From assembly GCA_903925445.1 (NCBI GenBank), contig CAIYFE010000081.1, forward strand, positions 1 to 6,291: a stretch of DNA of 6,291 bases, in the 5' to 3' direction. Under the pieces are notes generated by a model. It worked only from the letters and a program-made list of their open reading frames with translations. It did no database searches and had not been told where the DNA came from. Both the position numbers and the translations under genes were made by a program. Below are positions 1 to 5,356 of this stretch, piece after piece; position 1 is the stretch's first letter; each line of letters starts with the position of its first letter. Source of the DNA: an uncultured Burkholderiales bacterium (GTDB lineage: Bacteria; Pseudomonadota; Gammaproteobacteria; Burkholderiales; Burkholderiaceae_C).

Positions 1-72
1 CAGTTTGTGGTCATGTTCTTGATGGTTGTGTTCCCACAAATCGTCATGGTGCCCGCGCACTGGTTCTATTGA
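1..72 (+). CDS. TRAP transporter large permease (DctM type), C-terminal end only
   Basis: The window opens inside a reading frame that encodes 23 residues and ends in TGA at 70-72. The tail is strongly hydrophobic (FVVMFLMVVFPQIVMVPAHW), as expected for the last membrane helix and short end of a DctM-type permease. TRAP transporters are sodium- or proton-driven importers of organic acids, made of a large 12-helix permease, a small permease and a periplasmic binding protein. The assignment rests mainly on the next gene, a DctP binding protein that starts 26 bases downstream with no terminator between them. That order (permease, then binding protein) is common in TRAP operons. The fragment alone is too short to exclude another membrane protein. 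Confidence 0.7.
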   Translation, partial: QFVVMFLMVVFPQIVMVPAHWFY

Positions 73-85
73 TTTTTTCATCCTC

Positions 86-90
86 AGGAG
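86..90 (+). promoter_or_regulatory. Ribosome binding site of dctP
   Basis: AGGAG ends 8 bases before the ATG at 99. It decides the start in favour of 99 over the in-frame upstream codon at 69. It lies in the 26-base gap after the permease stop codon, and there is no room for a separate terminator, so dctP is probably co-transcribed with the permease gene. Confidence 0.8.
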
Positions 91-98
91 ACATTGAC

Positions 99-1094
99 AT
101 GAAACGTACTTTCCTCAAAACCGTGGTTGCTGCTTTGGCCTTGGCCGCTTGCGGCGGTGCTTTCGCACAAGAAAGAAACATCAAGTTTGCCAACCAAAAC
201 ACAGCGGGTCACCCCATCGTGCAAGGGATGGAAAAATTCAAAGAGTTGGTGGAAGCCAAATCAGGCGGCAAGATGAAGGTGACCTTGTTCCCAGGTGGCA
301 CCTTGGGCAGCGACCAAGCCAACGTTTCAGCCTTGCAAGGTGGCACTTTGGAGATGGTGGCCATGAACTCGGGCATTTTGGCCGCGCAAGTCAAAGACTT
401 TGAAGTGTTCGATTTCCCCTTCATGTTTGCCAACAGCAAAGAAGCAGACACCATCGTTGACGGTCCATTTGGTCGCAACATGCACGACAAGCTGCAAGCC
501 AAAGGCATCATCGGTTTGGGTTACTACGAACTGGGCTTTCGCCACATCACCAACAGCAAGCGTCCCATCACCAAAGTGGCAGATATCGAGGGCTTGAAAC
601 TGCGCGTGATTCCCAATGCCATCAACGTGGACTGGGTCAAAGCCTTGGGCGCCAACCCCACACCCCTGCCCTTTCCTGAGCTGTACCCAGCGTTGGAACA
701 AAAGGCCGTGGACGGACAAGAAAACCCAGTGGCCACCATCAACTCAGCCAAGTTGTACGAAGTGCAAAAGTACATGACCTTGACCAGCCACCAATACAAC
801 CCTCAATCGGTGTTGATGAGCAAAAAATTCTGGGACAGCTTGTCTGCGCCTGAGAAAAAAATCATCGAAGACGCGGCTGCTGAATCGGTCAAATACCAAC
901 GCGCTCAAAACCGCGCTTTGACCGCCAGCATCACCGACAACCTGAAGAAAAATGGCATGCAGATCAACGAATTGCCTGCTTCTGAAATGGCCATCTTGCG
1001 CGACAAGATGAAACCTGTGATCGCCAAACACGGCGAATCTTCTGCTGCAACCGTGGCTGAATTGCAGGCTGAATTGGCCAAATTGCGCAAGTAA
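99..1094 (+). CDS. dctP: TRAP transporter solute-binding protein, DctP family
   Basis: This is a 331-residue periplasmic binding protein of the DctP family, a usual length. It captures a small organic acid (the DctP norm) and delivers it to the membrane permeases. I chose the ATG at 99 because AGGAG at 86-90 lies 8 bases upstream and the protein then begins with a good signal peptide (MKR, a hydrophobic stretch, then AFA-Q with likely cleavage after residue 23). An in-frame start at 69 would put ten extra residues before the signal. Family landmarks are the FPGGTLGSD segment (64-72), the FDFPFMF segment (104-110), GFRHI with Arg148, and GLKLRV with Arg169, the arginine that in this family normally salt-bridges the ligand carboxylate. 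GQENP follows at 206-210. A lipobox-like LAAC (15-18) lies inside the signal, so lipid anchoring is possible. The substrate is unknown; the downstream AroE-like gene hints at a cyclic hydroxy acid, which is only an inference. Confidence 0.95.
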   Translation: MKRTFLKTVVAALALAACGGAFAQERNIKFANQNTAGHPIVQGMEKFKELVEAKSGGKMKVTLFPGGTLGSDQANVSALQGGTLEMVAMNSGILAAQVKDFEVFDFPFMFANSKEADTIVDGPFGRNMHDKLQAKGIIGLGYYELGFRHITNSKRPITKVADIEGLKLRVIPNAINVDWVKALGANPTPLPFPELYPALEQKAVDGQENPVATINSAKLYEVQKYMTLTSHQYNPQSVLMSKKFWDSLSAPEKKIIEDAAAESVKYQRAQNRALTASITDNLKKNGMQINELPASEMAILRDKMKPVIAKHGESSAATVAELQAELAKLRK

Positions 1095-1107
1095 TTCTTG
1101 TGAACAC

Positions 1108-1142
1108 AACGCGGCATCCCTGGGTGGATGCTGCGTTTTTTT
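1108..1142 (+). terminator. Rho-independent terminator between dctP and the AroE-like gene
   Basis: The arms AACGCGGCATCC (1108-1119) and GGATGCTGCGTT (1126-1137) form a 12-pair stem with one G-U wobble and a 6-base loop. A run of seven T (1136-1142) follows directly. The hairpin begins 14 bases after the dctP stop codon and is a textbook intrinsic terminator on the + strand. Its T run ends only 15 bases before the start codon of the next gene on the same strand. It therefore probably works as a partial terminator that sets the ratio of binding protein to enzyme; that role is inferred. Confidence 0.9.
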
Positions 1143-1147
1143 ATGTC

Positions 1148-1151
1148 GAGG
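1148..1151 (+). promoter_or_regulatory. Ribosome binding site of the AroE-like gene
   Basis: GAGG lies 6 bases before the ATG at 1158. The two in-frame ATG codons further upstream are poor candidates: 1128 lies inside the terminator stem and 1143 touches the end of its T run, and neither has a purine-rich site before it. This site is short but well spaced. Confidence 0.6.
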
Positions 1152-1157
1152 CACTCC

Positions 1158-1994
1158 ATGAACATCAATGGCAACACCGAGCTGATCGCTCACATTGGCT
1201 ACCCCACCCACACCTTCAAATCCCCCATGATTTACAACCCGTACTTTGTGCAAGCGGGCATCAATGCGGTGGTCGTGCCTATGGGATGTCAATCGGTGCA
1301 CTATCCTGATTTTTTGAAATCTGTTTTTCAACTCACCAACATCCGTGGCGCGCTCATCACCATGCCCCACAAAGTGGTGACGGTTGATCTGCTGGACGAA
1401 GTCACGCCAACCGTGCGTGTTGCGGGCGCTTGCAATGCGGTTAAGCGCACCGAAGACGGACGCTTGGTGGGCGACATGTTCGATGGCGCGGGTTTTGTGC
1501 GCGGCGTGCAGCGCAAAGGCTTTGACTTGACCGGCAAACGTGTGCTGGTGGTGGGCACAGGCGGCGTGGGTTGCGCCATTGCGGCCTCTTTGGCCGGCGC
1601 TGGCATTGCAGCCATTGGCTTATTCGACATGAACAGCGCTTCGGCAGCCGCCTTGGGTGATCGTTTGAAACGCAACTACCCCAACATCGACGTTCAGTTG
1701 GGCTCCAACGACCCAGCCGGACACGACTTGGTGGTCAATGCCACGCCCATGGGCATGAACGACGGCGACGCGCTTCCCATGGACGTGTCACGCATCGCGC
1801 CCGACACCTTTGTGGGCGAAGTGGTGATGAAAACCGAGATGACCGCTTTTCTCAAAGCAGCCCAAGCCCGAGGCTGTCGCGTCCAAGTCGGCTCAGACAT
1901 GTTGTTTGAACAAATCCCAGCCTACTTGGAGTACTTCGGCTTTCCTACCACGACCGCAGAGAATTTGCGCAGCGTTGCGCAGTTGAGCTACTGA
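1158..1994 (+). CDS. Shikimate/quinate dehydrogenase-like oxidoreductase (AroE family), altered substrate pocket
   Basis: This 278-residue cytoplasmic NAD(P)-dependent dehydrogenase has the two-domain AroE fold and near-normal length. The start at 1158 is set by GAGG at 1148-1151. The N-terminal substrate domain has GYPTHTFKSP (14-23), TMPHK (68-72, catalytic Lys72), AGACNAV (Asn93) and GDMFDG (Asp109, the catalytic partner of Lys72). The nucleotide domain has GTGGVG (133-138), NATPMG (194-199) and, near the C-terminus, FEQIPAY (Gln252), the family's substrate-contacting Gln. Compared with E. coli AroE, the first Ser of the SxS motif is Phe20 and the Thr before the catalytic Asp is Phe108, so shikimate may not be the true substrate. 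After the second strand of the nucleotide fold it reads LFDMN: Asp157 replaces the NRT motif that binds the NADP phosphate, which suggests NAD, as in catabolic quinate dehydrogenases. Placement after a TRAP transporter favours a catabolic role over aromatic amino acid synthesis. It could act on quinate, shikimate or another hydroxylated ring acid. Confidence 0.88.
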   Translation: MNINGNTELIAHIGYPTHTFKSPMIYNPYFVQAGINAVVVPMGCQSVHYPDFLKSVFQLTNIRGALITMPHKVVTVDLLDEVTPTVRVAGACNAVKRTEDGRLVGDMFDGAGFVRGVQRKGFDLTGKRVLVVGTGGVGCAIAASLAGAGIAAIGLFDMNSASAAALGDRLKRNYPNIDVQLGSNDPAGHDLVVNATPMGMNDGDALPMDVSRIAPDTFVGEVVMKTEMTAFLKAAQARGCRVQVGSDMLFEQIPAYLEYFGFPTTTAENLRSVAQLSY

Positions 1995-2000
1995 GTAGCT
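1986..2000. repeat. Short inverted repeat with the AroE-like stop codon in its loop
   Basis: AGCTAC (1986-1991) and GTAGCT (1995-2000) are perfect reverse complements, and the stop codon TGA (1992-1994) forms the 3-base loop. It lies at the junction of the two convergent gene groups. No T run follows on either strand, so it is not a standard intrinsic terminator. It might help define a 3' end or pause transcription, but a 6-base match can also arise by chance. Confidence 0.35.
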
Positions 2001-2012
2001 TCAAGCAAAGCA

Positions 2013-2918
2013 TCAAGCGCCGCGCAATGCGGCGCGCAAGTTGATGCCAATTTCAGGCCGCTCTGCAAACGGGTCGGGTGGGTTGTGGCCTTGCACAATC
2101 GCCTCCATGCGTTGCTGCACATTGCCCAAGGCTTTGGGGTGGCTGTAAATGTAGAACTGATCGGCAGCCAAGGCGTCAAACACTTTTTGTGCAACTTCAG
2201 CGGCCGTGACTTTGCCTGAACCCACTGCTTTGTCGCTCATGGCTTGGCCAATGAGTTGACTTTGCGTGGGCTTGTCGGCCTTGAGTTCTGCGGGGCGATT
2301 GCGGTGGCTTTGGTTGATGCCCGTGGGCACAAAGTAAGGACACAACACGCTGGCACTGACTTGATCGCTGACCAATTTCAAATCTTGGTAGAGCGTCTCG
2401 GTCAAGGACACGACCGCGTGTTTGGTGACGTTGTAGATGCCCATGTTGGGGGGCGTCAGCAAACCCGCCATGCTGGCGGTGTTGACGATGTGGCCTTGGT
2501 AACTCGGGTCTTGCTTGGCGGCTTCGAGCATCATGGGCGTGAACAAGCGCACGCCATGAATGACACCCCACAAGTTAACGCCCATGACCCATTCCCAATC
2601 GGCGATGGTGTTTTCCCACACCAAGCCGCCCGCGCCCACTCCCGCATTGTTGAAAACAAAATGAGGCGCGCCAAAGGTGGCTTTGACATCGTTGGCCAAG
2701 GCTTGCATCTGGGCGTCATTGGATACGTCAACGCGGCGCGCCATGACTTGTGCGCCTGCGGCTTGCAGTTCGGCTTGCACGGCATCTAAGGCGTCTTTTT
2801 GAACATCGACCAAAACCAATTTCATGCCCAGTTGGGCACCAATGCGTGCGCATTCGAGGCCGAATCCGGAGCCTGCGCCTGTCAGCACGGCGACTTTGTT
2901 TTTGAAATCAGAAATCAT
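2013..2918 (-). CDS. Short-chain dehydrogenase/reductase (SDR), classical type
   Basis: This is a 301-residue cytoplasmic NAD(P)-dependent oxidoreductase acting on an alcohol/ketone pair; the substrate cannot be predicted. All classical SDR marks are present: TGAGSGFG (13-20) for the cofactor, Asp38 at the end of the second strand (LVLVD) favouring NAD, Asp64 in DVS, NNAG (90-93), Asn115, and the catalytic Ser149, Tyr162 and Lys166 (YNVTK). It is about 50 residues longer than the usual 250. The extra C-terminal part (about 250-301, including FYIYSHP and a Pro-rich segment) contains no domain I recognise. It is the last gene of the five-gene - strand cluster. Its ATG overlaps the TGA of the GST-like gene in the sequence ATGA (2915-2918), and an AGGTGG site (complement of 2923-2928) lies 4 bases upstream, so translation is probably coupled. 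Its end lies 18 bases from the end of the convergent AroE-like gene. Confidence 0.95.
   Translation of the reverse strand: MISDFKNKVAVLTGAGSGFGLECARIGAQLGMKLVLVDVQKDALDAVQAELQAAGAQVMARRVDVSNDAQMQALANDVKATFGAPHFVFNNAGVGAGGLVWENTIADWEWVMGVNLWGVIHGVRLFTPMMLEAAKQDPSYQGHIVNTASMAGLLTPPNMGIYNVTKHAVVSLTETLYQDLKLVSDQVSASVLCPYFVPTGINQSHRNRPAELKADKPTQSQLIGQAMSDKAVGSGKVTAAEVAQKVFDALAADQFYIYSHPKALGNVQQRMEAIVQGHNPPDPFAERPEIGINLRAALRGA
2017..2035. repeat. GC-rich perfect inverted repeat at the 3' end of the SDR gene
   Basis: GCGCCGC (2017-2023) and GCGGCGC (2029-2035) form a 7-pair GC-only stem with the loop GCAAT. It lies within the last codons of the SDR gene and 22 bases after the AroE-like stop codon. 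Transcripts of both convergent groups would pass through it. No T run follows on either side, so a conventional terminator is not supported. It may stabilise 3' ends. It encodes the Arg/Ala-rich tail of the SDR, which can by itself explain the GC-rich symmetry. Confidence 0.4.
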
Positions 2919-3850
2919 GCGTCCACCTTTTTCAAAATAAATCCATTGCGCGGAAAGTGCACTTGCACCGTGCCTGCACGCGCATCTTGGCGACGCAAGG
3001 TGTAACGCGTGCGCGTGGCGGCCACCAATTCGCCTTGGGTGGGTTCAAGCCCAAACGATTCGGCCGTGATCACCACTTGGCTACCCAAGGCAATGCCGTG
3101 GTGATCCACAAACGCCTCTTGCGACATGTCTTTGGGAGTGCTGCTGTGGGCAATCTCGATGGCTTGAGAAGAGGAAATTTCTTGCGAATTGCCGTGTCCC
3201 ATGTTCTCCATGCGCAGCAACCAATCGCGCACATTGGGTGTTGCGTCCAGGATGCTTTCAAGCACGGGGACTTGGCGCAAGGTGTACCAAGTGGGGTGGT
3301 ACGCCGAAAAATCGGCCAAGCTGGGCGCATCGCCCAATAAAAAGCTGTGGTTTTCCAACATGTGCGAGAGGCGACGCAAATAGCTTTTGTACATGCCCGT
3401 TGCATCGGCAGCAGGCATGCGGGCTGCGCCACCACGCATTTGGGTGCGGTCTTGCACAAAGTCCTTGATGTCTTGTTCCGCCCATCCCTTGAGCACATGC
3501 GCGGCGCCTGCAGGCTGAAAGTTATAAGCCATGGCGACAGGAAACACCAAGCTGTCTGCCCATTGCGCCACGATGCGCGTGACGCCTTTGACCGCCTCGG
3601 GGTAAAGCGTGGGTTTGGGTTGGAGATGTTCCAACACATCGCAAATCAGGGCAGTGTCGCAGTAGATGTCGGCGCCGATTTGCAAAAAAGGCGTGCGACG
3701 GTAACCGCCGGTCAGCGCCACCACATCGGGCTTGGGCATGTACATGGGAATGATCACACTCTTCCACGACAAGTTTTTAAAACCCAAGACCAAGCGAATT
3801 TTTTCGGCAAACGGTGACAGCGGGTAATGGTGAAGCAGCAGATCGGACAT
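2915..3850 (-). CDS. Glutathione S-transferase-like protein with C-terminal extension
   Basis: This is a 311-residue soluble protein, against about 200-230 for typical bacterial GSTs. The N-terminal thioredoxin-like domain (about 1-80) has YPLSPFAEKIR with a likely active-site Ser12, then TPFL with the cis-Pro54 that positions glutathione, and YCDTALI (Asp65, Thr66) where the family usually has a Glu/Asp-Ser pair. The helical C-terminal domain (about 90-215) includes the family's folding motif PSLADF (176-181). Residues about 226-311 form an extra part. After a polar linker it is rich in alternating hydrophobic and charged residues (GSQVVITAE, TRYTLRRQD, TVQVHFPRNG), suggesting a small beta domain that I do not recognise. 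GSTs conjugate glutathione to electrophiles or isomerise or reduce them; here it may act on an intermediate of the neighbouring enzymes. The start lies 18 bases after the upstream oxidoreductase gene, without a clear ribosome binding site, so coupled translation is likely. Its TGA overlaps the SDR start. Confidence 0.88.
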   Translation of the reverse strand: MSDLLLHHYPLSPFAEKIRLVLGFKNLSWKSVIIPMYMPKPDVVALTGGYRRTPFLQIGADIYCDTALICDVLEHLQPKPTLYPEAVKGVTRIVAQWADSLVFPVAMAYNFQPAGAAHVLKGWAEQDIKDFVQDRTQMRGGAARMPAADATGMYKSYLRRLSHMLENHSFLLGDAPSLADFSAYHPTWYTLRQVPVLESILDATPNVRDWLLRMENMGHGNSQEISSSQAIEIAHSSTPKDMSQEAFVDHHGIALGSQVVITAESFGLEPTQGELVAATRTRYTLRRQDARAGTVQVHFPRNGFILKKVDA

Positions 3851-3868
3851 GGTGATGGCTTTCTGGCG

Positions 3869-4885
3869 TTAGATCAATTTGACCAATTGCTTGCCGAAGT
3901 TTTTGCCTTTGAGCAAACCCAAAAATGCCTCGGGCGCAGCGGCCAAACCGTTGGCCACGGTTTCTCGAGGACGCAACTTGCCTGAACCCACCAAATTGCC
4001 CAACTCGCTCAAGGCTTCAGGCCAGACTTCCATGTGTTCGCTGACGATGAAGCCTTCAATTTTCATGCGATTGACCAAAATCAAAGCGGGGTTGGTCATG
4101 GGCAAAGGTGCGCCGTCGTAGCCAGCGATCATGCCGCACACCGCGATGCGGGCAAACGCGTTGGTGCGCAACATCACAGCATCCAGCACCATGCCGCCCA
4201 CGTTTTCAAAGTGTCCGTCGATGCCATTGGGACACGCCTCGCGCAGTGCTTTGGAGAGCGACAAATAGTCTTTGTGTTCTTTGTAGTCGATGCAAGCGTC
4301 AAAACCGAGTTCTTTCACGACGTAATCGCACTTGTCTTTTCCGCCTGCAATGCCCACCACGCGGCAACCACGGGCTTTGGCAAGCGCACCCAAGGCGCTG
4401 CCCACAGCACCACTGGCGGCGCTGACCGTGACGGTCTCGCCCGCTTTGGGCGCAATGATCTTGACCAAGCCATACCAAGCGGTGACGCCTGGCATGCCGA
4501 CGGCGCCCAAGTAATGGCTCAAAGGCACGTGGGTGGTATCGACCTTGCGCAACATGCCAGCGGCATTGCCATCGACCACGCTGAAAAGCTGCCAGCCGCC
4601 CATGCCCACCACTTTGTCGCCTACTTTGAATTTGGGATGACGGCTTTCTACGACTTCACCCACCGTGCCGCCAATCATCACTTCGCCCAAGGGCTGAGGC
4701 TGGGCGTAGCTTTTGCTCTCGTTCATGCGCCCACGCATGTAGGGGTCAAGGCTCAAGTAATGGTGACGCACCAGCACTTGCTGGTCTTCAAGCGCTGCGA
4801 CGGGGGTTTCGACCAGTTTGAAGTTGCTGGTCGTGGCTTCGCCAACGGGGCGGTTGTCGAGCAAGATTTGTTGGTTGTGTTGCAT
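3869..4885 (-). CDS. NADP-dependent MDR oxidoreductase, CurA/prostaglandin reductase family (zinc-free)
   Basis: This is a 338-residue cytoplasmic medium-chain reductase, the normal length for the family. Its relatives reduce the carbon-carbon double bond of alpha,beta-unsaturated ketones and aldehydes with NADPH (E. coli curcumin reductase CurA, mammalian leukotriene B4 12-hydroxydehydrogenase). Visible marks are LSLDPYMRGRM (44-54), the family signature in the catalytic domain; AASGAVGS (156-163), the nucleotide-binding turn; GGKDK (181-185) with Lys185, which is expected to bind the NADP 2'-phosphate; LGFDACIDYK (193-202); FENVGG (226-231); and RMKIEGFIV (273-281). The GHE zinc motif of alcohol dehydrogenases is absent, as is usual for this subgroup. 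The ATG is preceded by CAGGAGAC (complement of 4890-4897). It lies 26 bases after the thioesterase gene and 18 bases before the GST-like gene, in the middle of the operon. It may saturate an enone intermediate or act as a detoxifying enone reductase. Confidence 0.93.
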   Translation of the reverse strand: MQHNQQILLDNRPVGEATTSNFKLVETPVAALEDQQVLVRHHYLSLDPYMRGRMNESKSYAQPQPLGEVMIGGTVGEVVESRHPKFKVGDKVVGMGGWQLFSVVDGNAAGMLRKVDTTHVPLSHYLGAVGMPGVTAWYGLVKIIAPKAGETVTVSAASGAVGSALGALAKARGCRVVGIAGGKDKCDYVVKELGFDACIDYKEHKDYLSLSKALREACPNGIDGHFENVGGMVLDAVMLRTNAFARIAVCGMIAGYDGAPLPMTNPALILVNRMKIEGFIVSEHMEVWPEALSELGNLVGSGKLRPRETVANGLAAAPEAFLGLLKGKNFGKQLVKLI

Positions 4886-4889
4886 GAAA

Positions 4890-4897
4890 GTCTCCTG
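4890..4897 (-). promoter_or_regulatory. Ribosome binding site of the MDR oxidoreductase gene
   Basis: Read on the - strand this is CAGGAGAC, with its AGGAG core 6 bases before the ATG at 4885. The same eight bases precede the thioesterase gene and dctP. It supports the annotated start. Confidence 0.75.
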
Positions 4898-4911
4898 AGT
4901 ATGTTTTGCAA

Positions 4912-5343
4912 TCAGTCGGTTGAAATGTCGCGAACTTCGGGGTGCAGTCCTTGATCTGGGGCTTTGGGCATGTACTTGAAAGTACCGGTGGCGTGTGCAC
5001 AGGCGCGGCCTTGTTCGTCGTAGACCGTGCCTTCGGTGAATGCCATGTTTTTGGTGCGATGCATCAAACGGCTTTTGACCCGCAAGCTGCCACGCGCGGC
5101 TTGCATGAAAGATGTTTTCATCTCAATCGTTACTACGCCCAATGTTTTGTCCACGCTGCGCGCTGCGGTGGCCATGCCGACATCTAAAAAAGTCATCAGG
5201 GCGCCACCATGCGTGACGTTGTATGAGTTCATGTGGGTGGCCTCGGGCGTGTAGGTCAGCTCGGACTGCCCGTCATCAAAAAACACCATCTCAAAGCCAA
5301 GCAAATCGACAAACGGGACGTAGGCACCAAAACTTTCTTGCAT
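4912..5343 (-). CDS. PaaI-like hotdog-fold acyl-CoA thioesterase
   Basis: This is a 143-residue protein of the usual length for single-domain PaaI/4-hydroxybenzoyl-CoA thioesterase relatives, which hydrolyse acyl-CoA to free acid and CoA in the cytoplasm, generally as tetramers. The signature is N-V-T-HGG-ALMTFLD: Asn42, then His45-Gly46-Gly47 at the start of the central helix, and Asp54 at the usual place of the acidic catalytic residue. The following strands (VVTIEMKTSFMQAA, SLRVKSRLMHRTKNMAFTEGTV, ATGTFKYM) match the hotdog sheet. The last 15 or so residues (APDQGLHPEVRDISTD) form a loose polar tail. It lies 13 bases after the acyl-CoA dehydrogenase gene, with its ribosome binding site in that gap. 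It probably acts on a CoA ester in the same pathway, or releases CoA from dead-end esters. The exact acyl group cannot be told. Confidence 0.92.
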   Translation of the reverse strand: MQESFGAYVPFVDLLGFEMVFFDDGQSELTYTPEATHMNSYNVTHGGALMTFLDVGMATAARSVDKTLGVVTIEMKTSFMQAARGSLRVKSRLMHRTKNMAFTEGTVYDEQGRACAHATGTFKYMPKAPDQGLHPEVRDISTD

Positions 5344-5347
5344 GTGC

Positions 5348-5355
5348 GTCTCCTG
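5348..5355 (-). promoter_or_regulatory. Ribosome binding site of the thioesterase gene
   Basis: CAGGAGAC on the - strand, with the AGGAG core 6 bases before the ATG at 5343. It occupies most of the 13-base gap after the acyl-CoA dehydrogenase stop codon, so the two genes are almost certainly on one transcript. Confidence 0.75.
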
Positions 5356-5356
5356 G

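Noticed and set aside
1128..1157. Earlier in-frame ATG codons (1128 and 1143) as the start of the AroE-like gene
   Set aside because: The first lies within the terminator stem and the second at the edge of the T run. Neither has a ribosome binding site, while 1158 has GAGG 6 bases upstream.
744..1370. A 208-codon open frame on the - strand across the end of dctP and the start of the AroE-like gene
   Set aside because: It runs through the intrinsic terminator and two well-supported genes, and its His/Arg/Val-rich composition resembles no known family.
2017..2035. The GC-rich inverted repeat as a bidirectional intrinsic terminator
   Set aside because: No run of T follows the stem on either strand, and the symmetry can come from Arg/Ala codons at the end of the SDR gene.
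2244..2789. A 181-codon open frame on the + strand opposite the SDR gene
   Set aside because: The SDR on the other strand has every catalytic motif; this frame is its antisense shadow.
4034..4954. A 306-codon open frame on the + strand, opposite the MDR oxidoreductase gene
   Set aside because: It is rich in His, Ala and Gln with no family motif, and the opposite strand encodes a protein with all the CurA-family signatures. The open frame follows from codon bias in the real gene.
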